This document shows, in pieces, positions 34,062-46,300 of a stretch of 64,000 bases of DNA. A program made the position numbers and the translations under genes. Position 1 is the stretch's first letter; every line of letters starts with the position of its first letter. The stretch is taken from contig JAALGY010000041.1 of the NCBI GenBank assembly GCA_032358165.1, positions 186,001-250,000 on the forward strand, written 5' to 3'. Source of the DNA: Diplosphaera chodatii (Eukaryota; Chlorophyta; Trebouxiophyceae; Prasiolales; Stichococcaceae). Below the pieces are notes generated by a model, which was not told the DNA's origin, did no database searches, and saw nothing but the letters and a program-made list of their open reading frames with translations.

Positions 34062-34990
34062 AGGGTTTCAACGGGCGCCAGCTGCGCTGTGGAACCGTGG
34101 GCTGCTGCATTGGCAGCCACTCCAGCTTGGGAGCAGCGGCATGCAGCACTTTGCGTGCTCTGGTTTTTGGCGGCGCCTTCGTACTGGATGAGGGTCGGTG
34201 CTGCTGAGTCCCAGCTGCGCTTTTTCGCTGGTTTGGGCGGCTTTGACTAGCAGCTGCAGCACGCGCAGTCAACATGTTGACTGAGCAGACATTTTTCGCC
34301 GGAGTTCCATGAAGTCTGCGCACCTAGTCAAGATCCTTCCTTCATTACAGCTGTTTCTGTGGTTGATTTGAACTGAACTTCCATTGCCAGGTCCATGCCA
34401 GGTCCATGGCAATGCATCACTAAAGCCAACTTTTGCTTTGACATGCTGGTTTTGCTGCACGCCGCTCCTTGCTCTGTTCGCCACTGTGTTTCGCTGGTCG
34501 AGAACAATCAGATGGTATGAAACCCAGATCTCTCTTAGGGTGCAAGCTTGAGCAATGTGTCAAAGGTCGTCACTCGCCCTGGAATATCTCCCTTGTCGCG
34601 AACCAGCGTCTGCTGGGTGCAGTTGCACATGGCTCAACTGCCATGTACAATACGCAGCGCCGTGCAACGTGCAGGCCAGACCTTCAGCAAGTGCTTCCAG
34701 TTGCACCACCAGGTGTCAAGGCTTGCTGATAACCTTGCTGGACCAAGCAACTGGGTTCAGAAACGAGCACAACCCCACCGCCCCGCCACCAAGGCAGCCC
34801 ATTTGGTGGATGACTATAAGCTGATGCAAAGCCTGGGAATGCTAGAATGGGCAACCCCCGTGCTCTCTACGGTATCCAGCAACCGAGGCAGGGGGCCTGC
34901 ACGCCTGGGCAGACGGACGCCCATGCATATGCTCCTGTCTACGGTACGCCGCACGACGTGCTAGACTGCCGATCTGCCGCCCTGACCTCA
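34062..34990. other. Convergent intergenic spacer
   Basis: About 930 bases between the SPX stop (+) and the Nudix stop (-). TTACA (TGTAA on -) at 34345-34349 is far from the Nudix stop. No exon recognised. Confidence 0.4.
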
Positions 34991-36576
34991 TCAGGGTGCT
35001 GCAGCAGCTGCCTCGGGCATTGCCGCCTCCTGCACCGTGTCCCGGTGCTGTGCCCCCTTCTTGAACACCCGCTTGCACACCGGGTGCAGGTCATCCATGC
35101 CAAATGCCTCCTGCAGCACGAAGTTCAAGGATGTCAAGGTTCAGGGCCTGCACATGGCCCCCACTGCGCCATGCAGCAACTGGGCAACGTACAGGAGCAG
35201 GTGCACAGTGGGCACATGCGAGATGTCAGAGCATCCAAGAACCGCTAAGAGAGATTTCCATGCTGTGCGCGTTTGATATACAGGGCTCCATTTCGCACCT
35301 CGAGCGGGAACCACTGCCAGGCGGAGTGCTCCTCATTGAGCTTGGGCTTGTAGGCGGCCTTCGCATCCGGCGCCACCGCTGCCAGGAAGACCGTGTAGTG
35401 CTTCTGGTCCTGTTTTCCCCGCCTGCACAGATCAGATCACAGCTAATGTCTATGATTCAACAGGAAGACCGTGTAAGGAGGACGGTCATGAAAGCGACAG
35501 ATGCGCCTGAAGCAAACGTGAAGCAGGTGCACTGCGAGGGCATTGCATGCCTTGAAGGCAGACGACCTCACACCGAGCATTCACATGCAGCGGCAGCTGC
35601 AACAACTAGGAGCACCCCTCCGCACTTTGTGACGATCTCCCCCTTCAGCTGGAAGTGGGGCAGCTCCCCCAGCTCCTCTGTGGCCTCCCGTTTGGCGGTG
35701 TCCAGCAGGTCGTTATCTGGACCAAGGCGACGCATGGATGCTTAGGCGTGCTCGCTGCCAGACCACAGCCACTGAGAGGAACCAGCTGGAGTTTGTGTAC
35801 AGGATCTCACATGACGTTCTTTAAGGCTGCTCAGATTTTCACATAATGTGCTACTGGGCTGCTCTATACGAAGGTGCAGGGGCAGAAGAGCGCAGCTGCT
35901 GCAGATGCACTGCTCTGCAGCCTGAAACGAATGCTGTGATGTAATAGCACCTGCTTCCTCGATGTTGCCGCCTGGCAGCCCCCACTTGTCGTGGTGGTGC
36001 AGGCTGTTGCGCTTCAACAACAGCACCTCGCCGCCTGACCTGCAGCGCATCAATTAAGAATGCCGCTCAGCTGCTGGAACACCTTGTTGTGGCAGTACGC
36101 TGTGGCCTGCCGCATGCTGTGCAATTGCCAGGGCGTCGGCCCCCCCGATGCATGGTGTCTTTTCTGCAGCGCAGGGCAGTTGCTGTGCTGAGGGTCTCCA
36201 AGAGGCTCACAGGAACATCATGCCGGCGCCCACTTTCTCCACCCCCTCGATCCCACTCGGCCCGGGCGCATCCACATACCGCGCTGCTGGTGCCCCTGCA
36301 GGGTCGCAGCCAGAAGCAGGCAGTGAAGCAGCTGCGGTGGCCATCTGGCGGCGACAGGGTCATGATGCTCAGAGTTCAGTGCAGGCGTCAAGGCGGGTCC
36401 CTCAGAGAACACTGGAGCAGCATGCACACTACATAACTAGAACAGCGTACAACCCATGCGCAGGGCTGCCTTCCTAGATGCCCACCTGTGACGGCTGGCG
36501 CGCCGATGTCAGCCTGCTCTGCATCTGTCTTTGTCGGCCGCAGCTTGTCCCGTACTGTGGTTGCCGCCCCCAGCAT
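34991..36576 (-). CDS. Nudix hydrolase
   Basis: Six exons: 36576-36486, 36295-36211, 36039-35951, 35716-35626, 35422-35299, 35110-34991 (199 aa from the ATG at 36576). The Nudix core is clear: GAGMMFLLSGGEVLLLKRNS, then HHHDKWGLPGGNIEEA, DNDLLDTAKREATEELGEL, and EEHSAWQWFPLEV. The box is one residue longer between GG and RE than the textbook GX5EX7REUXEEXGU; the metal-binding REATEELG is intact (98-105). Nudix enzymes hydrolyse nucleoside diphosphates linked to another group; the substrate cannot be told. The open frame continues upstream of the chosen ATG as a hydrophobic run (VTAVVLVLMLGAA), and an acceptor lies at ~36617. The real protein may therefore carry an N-terminal membrane anchor from an exon I could not place. 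Confidence 0.82.
35461..35476. repeat. Short echo of Nudix exon 5
   Basis: CAGGAAGACCGTGTA in exon 35422-35299 (at ~35380) recurs at 35461-35475 in the adjoining intron. Short, but the same type of exon echo is seen in other genes here. Confidence 0.5.
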
Positions 36577-37728
36577 TAGCACCAGAACCACTGCAGTGAC
36601 CTGCACCCACGGCAGCAGCACCTGGGTGCCTGTGGTCTTTCACGGGCAGCCCACAGGGTATTGAAGGCGCCGGCTGGTGGGCCATTGGGCTGCCAGCCTG
36701 GTAATGCCATGCGGCCAGCCAGCCCGACTTCGATCAGTGATGCGCGGCGCAGGCTGCAGCCTGTGACTTCCATCCAAAAATGGACAGCGGCAGCAAGAGG
36801 TGCGCACCAGGGCAAGCTGGCCGCGGCTGCGTTTCCTGACGTCCTCCCAGGGCGCCGACTGCCCGCCAGGCTGCCCACCGCTGCCGTCCGCTGTGCCCAC
36901 TCTCTGCAGGGGGTGGCGTCCAAGGTTGACAAGGTGTTCAGTAGACAGGCGCTGTGTGGGCCACTGTAAGCAACATGCTGGTCACTTGACACATGCATGT
37001 CGGCCTTGCAGACGGCAAGGTCCCACGAATCATCTTGACGCACGATGCATGGTAAGTACAGGCGCACAGGCTGGTCAAACGTCGGGCTCCGATTGGGATG
37101 CCCAGCAGTTGCTTGCACGAAGAGTCTAACACGGCGGGACACGGCAGGCCAGCCCCTTTGTGTGCACTAGAACACAAATTTGTGTCGTAAAGGGCTCGAT
37201 CATGGGGCTGGGATTGCCCAGGCCGCGTCTGACCGAGCCAACCGACGGTCATTCTGCTTGGGCAGGGTGCAGGGTACCTGGTATGACGCCGCCTGCTGCG
37301 CTGGAGCAGATCGGTGGCTGGAGGAGTCCCTGCCGCCGTAGTCCGGCATGTGGAGCGGTTGCCAAACACGAGCAGCTTGCTGTGGCCTCTTTGCTGCAGG
37401 AAGGTCACCTCCCTCCGGGAACTGGTCGGCTGCACGCTCGCGCTGTGACAACTGCTGCAGCCCTTTGCCTGATCACAGTTGATGATGGAAACGCTGGTGA
37501 CTGTGCCCTGTGTGCGCGAGTGACCTGGGATAGTTTGATTTGCTGGCGCCAGGTCATCAAGGTTCAGCTGGCGGCCCCCGCACTCCCCCTGTCTGACCCT
37601 TTTGGAGGCACGCCAGCGGTGCAGCCACCGTGGTTGTTCGTGTTTGGATGCCCGGGAGTGTCTTTCAGGCTGTCGGTATTGCGTCAACCCGGCTGGTGGC
37701 GTGCCGAGCCCTGATCGCCGGCAAATGG
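36577..37728. promoter_or_regulatory. Head-to-head spacer Nudix/SAL1
   Basis: About 1.15 kb between divergent genes. Likely holds an unplaced 5' exon of the Nudix gene plus both promoters. I found no other gene. Confidence 0.35.
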
Positions 37729-40700
37729 ATGGGGATGGCAAGCTTGCCTGCTTGTGCTGACGCGGCTCAGCGCCTGCCTTTCGTATCGCCACGTTTCCTA
37801 CGTTTCAGGACCGCTCGTGGACCAGCTCAGTATACAATCGCAGCACTTCATCGTCCAACACGTTGGTGGGCTTCCCGCCCCACGGACGGAGCCGCCACCA
37901 TTCCGCCGATTGTCGCTGCTCACAGCCGCAGCCTTCATAGCGCTCCGGAGGCGAGCATGACAAAGTACGGAGCGGAGCAGGAGGCCGCCTGCCGCGCTGT
38001 GCGGCTGGCAGCCAAGCTGTGCCAGGTGTTGCATGCCACCTCAGCCGTGCTCACATTGTGCACCTGCTGTGGCGTGCGTTGCCACACACACCTGCATATC
38101 AGGTATCCGCAGACGTGTTCCCTGTGCTATCAAGCGCACGGGCGGTGCTGAGGTCAGCATGCAGGACCTGACACTCTGTACACCTCGTGTCCACGCCACA
38201 GATGGTGCAGCTCCAGCTGACGAGTTCAGAGAAGGCAAACAAGGACGACGCATCGCCGGTGACCATCGCAGACTACGGTGTGGAGATCGGCCTGGCTGCC
38301 CTTTGTGTTTGGAGCAGGATCCAACTGCGGCAGAGCAAAACACGGCGTCTGACGGCTTGCAGTGTCCTCATGCTGCGCCCATCTCCGTCACAGGCGCGCA
38401 GGCGCTGGTGGCGTGGAGCCTGCAGCAGTCGTTCCCCGACGTGCCCCTGCAGATGGTTGCTGAGGAGGATTCGGCGGACCTCAGGTGCGGGGTTGAGTGC
38501 CGCAAGCATTCAGATGCTCCGGTGTGAGCTCGAAAGATGGCAAGACAGCGGCGTTTATATAATACGTAGTGTGGCCATGTTGCTGCAGGGGGGATAGCGG
38601 CGCAGCGGAACCCATGGCCGCTCGCATCACCGAGCTGGTCAACGCAACGCTGCGGGATGAGGTCGGCTCTGAGACGCAGCTGAAAGAAGGGCAGGTCAGC
38701 CGTGAACCACATGGCCAGCTGCGCCATGCAGTGGTTCTTTACTGGTTCTTTACGCCAGTTCAGTCCGAACACAACAGCCGCGACCCAGGCATCTTCACAT
38801 GACAGTGAAGCACTTGGTACATATGTATTGACATGTGGCAGCATGCCTGCAGGTGCTGGACCTGATAGATCAGGGGGGCTCGGAGGGAGGGGCGGCGGGC
38901 CGGCACTGGGTGCTGGACCCGATAGACGGCACCCGCGGCTTCGTGGGCCTGCGGCAGTACGCCATCTGCCTGGGCATGCTGCAGGACGGCCAGGTCAGCG
39001 GCTCCACAGCTTGAAGCGTTCATTCCAGGTGTTGCAAGTGGAGCTGCTGTAGGGTGGTTCCAAGTGCTGCAGGGGCACTAGACCATGCAGCACGTCGCAG
39101 TCACCTGCGTCGCTGCAGGGTGCTGCACTTCCATGTGCTGTGACGGCACAGTGCGAGCTGCTCGTTATCACAGACTGGCTGCTCCACAGCATGCTGCTGT
39201 CAAAGGAGATCCTACATGCGAAGTGCTGCAGCAACAATGAGCAGCTTCTGATGTGTGGTCTGGAGCGTTGCCTTGCAGTCGAGCGCAGCATTAGCCAGCC
39301 TTGCACAGGACGCAGTGCATCCCGCAGGTAGTGCTCGGGGTGCTGGGCTGTCCCAACCTGCCGCGCGCGCGGCTGACGGCCGACGACGGCGGCGCCGAGG
39401 CGGCGGGGCGAGTCGGCGAGAACGGCATCGGCGTGCTGTTCACCGCGCAGCAGGGGTGCGGCGCCGCCGTGGGGCCCCTCTCAGGTGCTTGATGCTTGTC
39501 GGCATCTGTCCCTGCTTGCATGCCTGGGTGCACTGCCTTGTCCTTTCAGGCCTTATGTGGTAAGGTTTGCATGGTACCGTGGATGTACGTATGGTACAGC
39601 TGTAACAGCCTTGTGAGGACGCTTGGGAGCCTATATATTGCTTCGGTAGCCTGTGTATTGCTTTGGAAGCTGGTCCGTGGGACGCAAACAGCGTGTAGCA
39701 GCTCTGCCCAGCTGCAACCGCATGCTGCCACGCTCGCGCCGGCAGCCGCTGCGTGATCACCAGACCTCACCGCAGGCGAGGGCGTGCCGGACGAGCGCAT
39801 CTCGGTGGCGGACTCCGCCGACTTCAGCGGCGCGCGCTTCATGGAGTCCTTCGAGTCCAAGCACAGCGACCACGACTTCACGGGCCGCCTCAGCGATGCG
39901 GTTGGCATCACCGCGCCGCCGCTGAGGCTGGACAGCCAGGCCAAATATGGTGCGTCCCGCGGGTCACCTCTGGGACGCCTCTGCTCCCAAGCTTATGTAA
40001 GGGTCCGCATGCCAGCGCCTGCAGGCCCAGCACCTGGCGCTGTGCCTTGCGCACCTGCAGAACTATGTGTTTGCTGCGCTGGCCTGCTGTACATGCTGCA
40101 AGTGCTGGGGCCCTCCGACGTTACTGCGAACCCAAGCTGTTTGCCGGCCGCCTTATCAGGAACTACCTGGGGCTCTGCTCGAAGATGATCAGTGCGGGGG
40201 ACATCTGTGCGGGCGTGCGTTGATTGCAGAAAACGCAATGCTGCTACCATGGCTGCTTGCTCTGCTGGCAGCCTGAAACCCTTTGATGGCTTTGGCAGCT
40301 CCGGCACATCCAGACATGACCATGTTCGAGTTCCGCAGGCGCGCTGTCGCGGGGAGACGCGGCGCTGTTCCTGCGCTTCCCGGCGCCCAGCTACCAGGAG
40401 AAGATCTGGGACCACGCCGCCGGGGCCGTCATCGTGCAGGAGGCGGGGGGCGCGATCACCGATGCCGGCGGCGCCCCCCTGGACTTCAGCAACGGCAGGT
40501 GACCGAGAGTCCCGCGCCTCCTGACGGACATTGTTGGTCCACCCTTCAGCGACATGTGGTCCCTTCAGCGACATGGACTGCATTCTGGGCCGCACTAGGC
40601 CATGGGTCCTGTGCATGTTCCTGTATCATGCTGCGCTCGCGCCGCAGCAAGCAGCCGGTCATCAGGTTGCTGACTCCTGGCAGCGGCTGTGCCCACTGCT

Positions 40701-40907
40701 TGCAAAGCTGCTGGGCTTTCTCACTCGGCTGCATGCCCGCTGTGTTTCAGAGCGTTCTCAGCAATGCAGTGATGACACAAAAACAGGTAACGAGCTTGCT
40801 GGGTGGTGTCCAGGTGGCTGGACCTCGATCGGGGCATCGTTGCAGCCACGCCCACCCTGCACCGAGCGGTCATCAAGGCGCTGCAGACGCTGCCGCCGCC
40901 ACAGTAG
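37729..40907 (+). CDS. SAL1: 3'(2'),5'-bisphosphate nucleotidase (SAL1/HAL2)
   Basis: Nine exons: 37729-38025, 38202-38277, 38394-38484, 38589-38694, 38853-38993, 39328-39484, 39776-39949, 40339-40498, 40814-40907 (431 aa, in frame). The first ~76 residues are Arg/Ser/Ala-rich, like an organelle transit peptide; plant SAL1 is dual-targeted to plastid and mitochondrion. The mature part starts MTKYGAEQEAACRAVRLAAK. Family motifs are in order: KDDASPVTIADYG, VAEEDS, WVLDPIDGTRGF (metal-binding DPxDGT at 212-217), RLDSQAKYGALSRGD, YQEKIWDHAAGAVIVQEAGG and WLDLDRGIVAA. The enzyme converts 3'-phosphoadenosine 5'-phosphate to AMP, and in plants can act on inositol polyphosphates. A nearer ATG at 37735 or the conserved ATG at 37957 are alternative starts. 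TGTAA follows at 41224. Confidence 0.93.
40542..40575. repeat. Short tandem repeat in SAL1 intron
   Basis: CCCTTCAGCGACATG occurs at 40542-40556 and 40561-40575, period 19, in the last intron. Confidence 0.7.
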
Positions 40908-43377
40908 CCACGTCGGCTGCTTGTTTGCATCAGAAAGCACTTTCAGCTGCCACCAGCCCAGCGCCCCTGTCCCCTGCGCCCCGCTGCATGACAGCATGGC
41001 ACGGCCTGGTGGCAGCATGGCTGCCGCCGCTGCTCGAGTGCCAGGTCCTGCAGAAAGCATGGTATGCGGCAGCTTGGTCCAAGGCGCCACGCTGCTGATG
41101 CCGCCAGCTGCGCACGCGTGATCTACAAGCGTGGAAGAGCCGGCAGGCCAGTGGTACACACTGCTCCTGTTGTGTGGTGTTGTTGCGGCTGGTGAAACGA
41201 GGTTGTGGCAAACAGCCTGTGCATGTAATCAGCGGGGCCGCCGAATTGCTTCCACGACGATGTGCGCAGGATGTCACTGCCATCGTCTGTGGTGCGCAGA
41301 GTCGCTGCACAGATACAGTATGCTGTACAGCCCTCAGCGCCGTCCCAACAATGCCAAAGCCACGGCCGATGCACTGTCTCAAGTGCTGTTCGCATATGTC
41401 ATTGCCCAGGCGCAATTGTCCGTTCGCTGTAAACTTGCAACATGTGATGCAAGTCATCCCTTCATTAGCGATCAAGCCATGGGCTTGGGCAGCACGCCTC
41501 TCCCTCATGATGCATGTCGAACCACCCACTCAAGCTAGGTCTTTTGGTGAGAAAGCATATTACAAACGGCTGGCTTCCGGATGCCCAGGGTTTTGTCTCC
41601 TCACTACTGTGGGAGGTTTGCGGAGTTGCCCCCACAGGCCCACACAAGTCCGCAACACCACAGCGCAACCGCCCACACGGGGCAGTCGGCTGGACAGGCG
41701 GCTTAGCGCGGTTCTGCCGCCAAACAGCCCGGCCGACGCGCACACAGGTGAGCCGTCGACGCCCTGCACACGCCATCAGCCCATGGTGCAGAGCCGCGAT
41801 CGGGGCCAGGGGAAGCTGGGGCATCGAACATGCCAGTCAAATCAGCTTGTGTCACTATGTTCCAATACTACGTTTCCTCTGCCGCCGGCTGCTAGTATGG
41901 CGCACCGACAATTTCGTTCTCGTGTGATGAGGGACTTGGCGCAGCATCGGGTGGTCGGCCCATGGCCGCTGTGCTGTGCTGGGAGCTGCCTCAGAGCAAC
42001 ACACCTATCACAGTGCTGCAGTAGCGATGCGCTGATCGGGGCCATCCGCCTGTTGCTGGGTGTTTATGCTCCATCCGTGCTGCACCTCGTGCATGCGGCA
42101 TGTCGGACATCTTGCGCCCGTTGCCTAGCTTGTGCGCCGTCAGTCGCTCCTAGTAGAGCCGCATGTGCTGTGCAGCTCCTGGCCGGCGGAGGACCTGCGA
42201 TCGCGACCGTCTGCGAGAGCTCTTGCGCGCTATCTGCTCGCCCGACTGTTGTGGATTGTCTATCTACACCGGTCGAGGCGCGCAGCTGACTGCCGGCTCG
42301 TGCACAGCTCGATGCGAGTGGACGTCCAGGGCCGTGCGTGGAGGTGCTTTGGAGTTTCCTTGGCGCTGTGGCCGCTGCGCCTGAGCCCTGGCACGTCGCA
42401 TGGACTGGTGACGGCCGTTGCGCCTGTTTAAGTCAAAGTCGGCAACTCCAACACTGTCAGGTCATCAACAGGCGCCGGCCACGCGTTGAGGGTGTGCTGC
42501 AGGGTTGCAGTGGGCCCTGGGCCGCTTGCAAGGCGTCGTGGTTGTCGGGTTGCGAATGTAGTACAAGCACAGCCCTCCAACGGAGACTTTTTGTGCTGAG
42601 CGTGCGCGGCATGAGGCAGCAAATGCATGGGATTGGACTGTTTTAACGTCTTTCGGTTTCCCATACAGTCGTTGTGTGGACGATTCATCAAGCGCCGCGC
42701 GGTCCGACCCGGTCCCTCTCGTCCTGTCGTTCAAATTTTCGTAACCGTGTAGCGTCTGGGCCACTACCATGGTGCCCACAGTTGCGAAGGCGTCTCGCAA
42801 CGGACGGTCGCCGATCAATGATGTGCAGTCCCCTGACCTGTTACCTTTGTCATTGCACGGTGGGCGTCACGGCATCTATCTGAATGTTGGTGCCAGTGTC
42901 CACTGCGCATCAGTCCGTACACGACTGCCCAGCCCTCAGTCAAGCACCAGCCATCCGGCGCGGCCATCTACCTCATCTACCTCACCCAGCGACTACCGAT
43001 GTTGCGTCATCGTCAAGGTTTCGGGTGATAAGGCAGCTGCCACTACCACGGCGAAGGGGCGGCAAGATGCCCTGGTGCTAGCTGGCCAGCATCTCCACCA
43101 CCAAGATGCTGGATGTGTAATTGGTTGGCGTCGATGCCCAGACCGTCTGGTGCAGTGGGGGGTCGGTTCGGGGACATCTCAGCTGCAATCGACGGGCCTC
43201 CACCATAGAGACGATCAAATTCTATCGGGTCAATCCCAAGTCTACAGACCTGCCATCGCTCCCCATGAGCATGCCACATGCACTGACCGTACTTTGCACA
43301 TGTTCACAGGCAACTACTGACGAAACCAGGAGCCGCGCACGCGCCTGCACAGCAACAGACAGGCGGCCAACGCCAAC
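40908..43377. other. Long region without a supported gene
   Basis: About 2.5 kb between SAL1 and the first matrix-protein gene. TGTAA at 41224-41228 probably ends SAL1. A long open frame on + (41174-42289) has irregular composition (Cys/Arg/His/Ser-rich), no recognisable motif and no splice support, so I do not call it. The 3' end is presumably the promoter and 5' UTR of the gene starting at 43378. Confidence 0.45.
41224..41228 (+). terminator. TGTAA poly(A) signal, SAL1
   Basis: TGTAA ~317 bases after the SAL1 stop, sense strand. Confidence 0.4.
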
Positions 43378-46300
43378 ATGGCGGCGGCCCGCCAGGCATT
43401 GCTGTTCATCACGCTGCTGGCAGGTGAGCAATATTGGTTTTCATCTCAGAATGCTTTGTGTCTCCAGCGAGAGCTTGGGCTGGGTTTGAGCGTGACAGCA
43501 CCTCCGACGCTGATGCAACATGTCTGGCTGTCTGCCTGCTGGGATCATCCAGCGGCTACTTTTGGCTGCAAGCTCTGCCGGCTATGTGCAACGCCGGCTG
43601 TGCAGTTGGCCTAGTGGCTGCGACGGCAAGTTGAGACACTTGTGCAGCAGCTGGCGCGGCAGGCTAGTGCTAGTTGCAGTTGCTGCTCAACGCTAATTTT
43701 ACGTCATGACCGCACTGCAGTTGCCTCCACTGTGGCTGCTGGTGGCGGTGACAACTGCTCGAAGAAGGGCAAGAAGCCTTGCCCGTGAGTTCATCTGCTG
43801 CACTACCTGCATGTGTCCACTTCAACAGTGCTGTCAACTGCCGACAGCTGCGTGTGTGAAGGAAACTGACCTGGTTCCCCCTGGCAGGCATTGCTGCTTC
43901 TGTTGTCAGCAGCATAGCAGTCGTCTGCACACACTCTTTCTCATATGCTGCGCTGCGTGCTGTCGCAGGTCCTGCCTTCCCACCAAGAAGGGCTGCGTGA
44001 AGTTCACTTGCTCTTCCACCAACCCTGGCTATGCCAAGGTACAGCATCTCGTTCTGAACGTCGAGCCACCCTTCTTTTGACAGCCTTGCCGTTGTGCGTC
44101 GCAGGCTGACTGCCATATCTGGGTTCAGTACTGCTGCTGCAGTGCGTGGCTTACCACTGTAGACCCTGTGGCACTGCAGGTCTCGCTGAAGTCCAAGAAA
44201 TGCTTCACCGACAGCAGCATCAGCTACACAGCACTGTCATTCGCTGACGCAAAGAAGACCTCCATGTGCAAAGACAACAAGTGAGCACAGCAGCTGACTG
44301 GGTCTGTCGGTTGAAGGGGTCTGCAGGCCAGAAGCATGTGCTGTGTGTACCGAGCGTTGGCTGGCGCCACAGCCCAAACCTAAGCGGCAACAATACTCTC
44401 ATTGCAGGAAGAAGACGAGCGATGACGGCTTCGAGTTTGAGGCGAAGTGCGGCAGCAGCATCACGCTCTTCCTGCAGGCGAGCATTCGAGCATGCCTTGC
44501 CTGCTGCATGCTGCACACTGCTGCACCCACCCACATCAGTTGTTGGCTTCTCCTCAATAAGGTTGACCAGGTAAACAGGGAGCAGACGGCTGGCAGCTCA
44601 TCTGTTGGCTGCTTCCATGCTGCAGGACGACAAGTACTACAGCACGAAGGGTTCATACCTTCCGCCCTCGAGCAACCCCTGCAGCAAGAAGTGCGACAAG
44701 TCGAAGTCGTGCGGCACCTGCGGCCCATACACAGTGAGTGTTGTCGGTTGCATTGCCAGGATGCTGCCTGCTACATGGCATCCTGAAGCTGACAGATGCA
44801 GCAGGCAACCGTGGTCAATTTGAAGAGCGCCTGTCTGACCTGTCTTGACCTACACTTGTCCAACCGCAAGTCGTCATGTCCTGGGTCAAGAACCCTTGAG
44901 AACCCCGCAAATGTGCCTCCACCCTGCAGCAAGTTCCTCAGCAAGGCTTGAATAGCAGTCTGATACATGCATCGTCAGTGCTGAACCATGCGGCGTCAAT
45001 CACGCAGGTCCCAGTCGTGTGCAAGTGTGCGCCGCCGCCAATGGCACCGCTCTCGCCGCCCCCAACTTCTTCTTCCCCCCCACCAGCGTCAGGCTCGCCG
45101 CCGCCCCTGACGCCACCCGATTTCCGGGGCACCTCACCACCGCCAACGGGCACAACTCCGCCGCCAAAGTCTTCCACACCACCGCCCACGGTCAACCCCA
45201 CCCCGCCAAAGGGTGCGACAGCACCGCCTCTGACGCCACCCGACTTCCGGGGCACGTCCCCGCCGCCCAGCAGCCCACCATCATCACCACCGCCCAAGCC
45301 GCCTTCAAGCCCACCACCATCTCCGCCGCCGAAGCCACCCCCGAGCCCGCCGCCCTCGCCTCCACCCAAGCCTCCTCCTTCACCACCGCCCAAGCCACCT
45401 CCCAGGTGTGTGCAAAGCAAACACATGACATATGACCGCCACTGCCCCGCGTCGACCTTGGAGCCCGCATTGTGGTCTGAATGAGGTCGTGTATGTCAAA
45501 CGTGCATGCAGATCATGTTGTCTGATATGAACTCTGCTGCAATTGCAGCCCACCGCCGTCACCTCCGCCAAAGCCGCCCCCAAGTCCACCACCCAAGCCA
45601 CCTCCCAGGTGCAGCCTCACATTGTCTGTAGCACCTGTGTGCATTCTCTGGGTGTCTGAGCTGCGCAGACGACCATTTGCGTGTCCCTAAACCTCCCAGT
45701 GTGTCTGGACCGTTGATTCAGCATGGTTGCTGGCATGCAGCCCACCACCTTCGCCGCCCCTGACGCCACTTGACCTAAGGATTACTTCGCCGCCACCAAA
45801 GATTTCGTCTCCGCCGTCTAAGGCCTCCACACCGCCGCCCCTGACGCCACCAGATTTCAGGGGGAGCTCGCCGCCGCCTACGGCAGCCACACCCCCGTCA
45901 CAGCCCGCCACACCGCCTCCAAAGGGAAGTTCGACGCCGCCCAAGGCCCCCACACCGCCGCCCCTGACGCCACCCGACTTCCGGGGAAGCTCACCGCCGC
46001 CCAAGGCCGGTACTCCTCCCACGGGCGTCAACACCCCGCCAGGTGTGGGGATCGGCAGCCCGCCCCCCCAGGCTGGCACTCCTCCGCCACCCAAGATGTG
46101 CCGCCCCAGGAAGCAGTGCAAGTGGTACGGCAAGCACAAGAAGTGCACACACCAGACGCCGTGAGTCTTCCTGCCTCTTGCTATCCCATAACTGCTGCAC
46201 TGCTGCACACCTGCTGCACTCTGCCTGCATGTGTCACTGTCGGCCTGTCAGCACCTGCTTTCACCTACGATACTGCAGACGACCGTGCTTGATGCAGCTT

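Noticed and set aside
41174..42289. 371-residue + open frame
   Set aside because: No motif, irregular Cys/Arg/Ser composition, no plausible splice partners or start context; consistent with chance in GC-rich DNA.
42465..42818. Minus-strand frame beginning near an NcoI-like CCATGG
   Set aside because: Looks protein-like for ~40 residues, but I found no continuation or family match.
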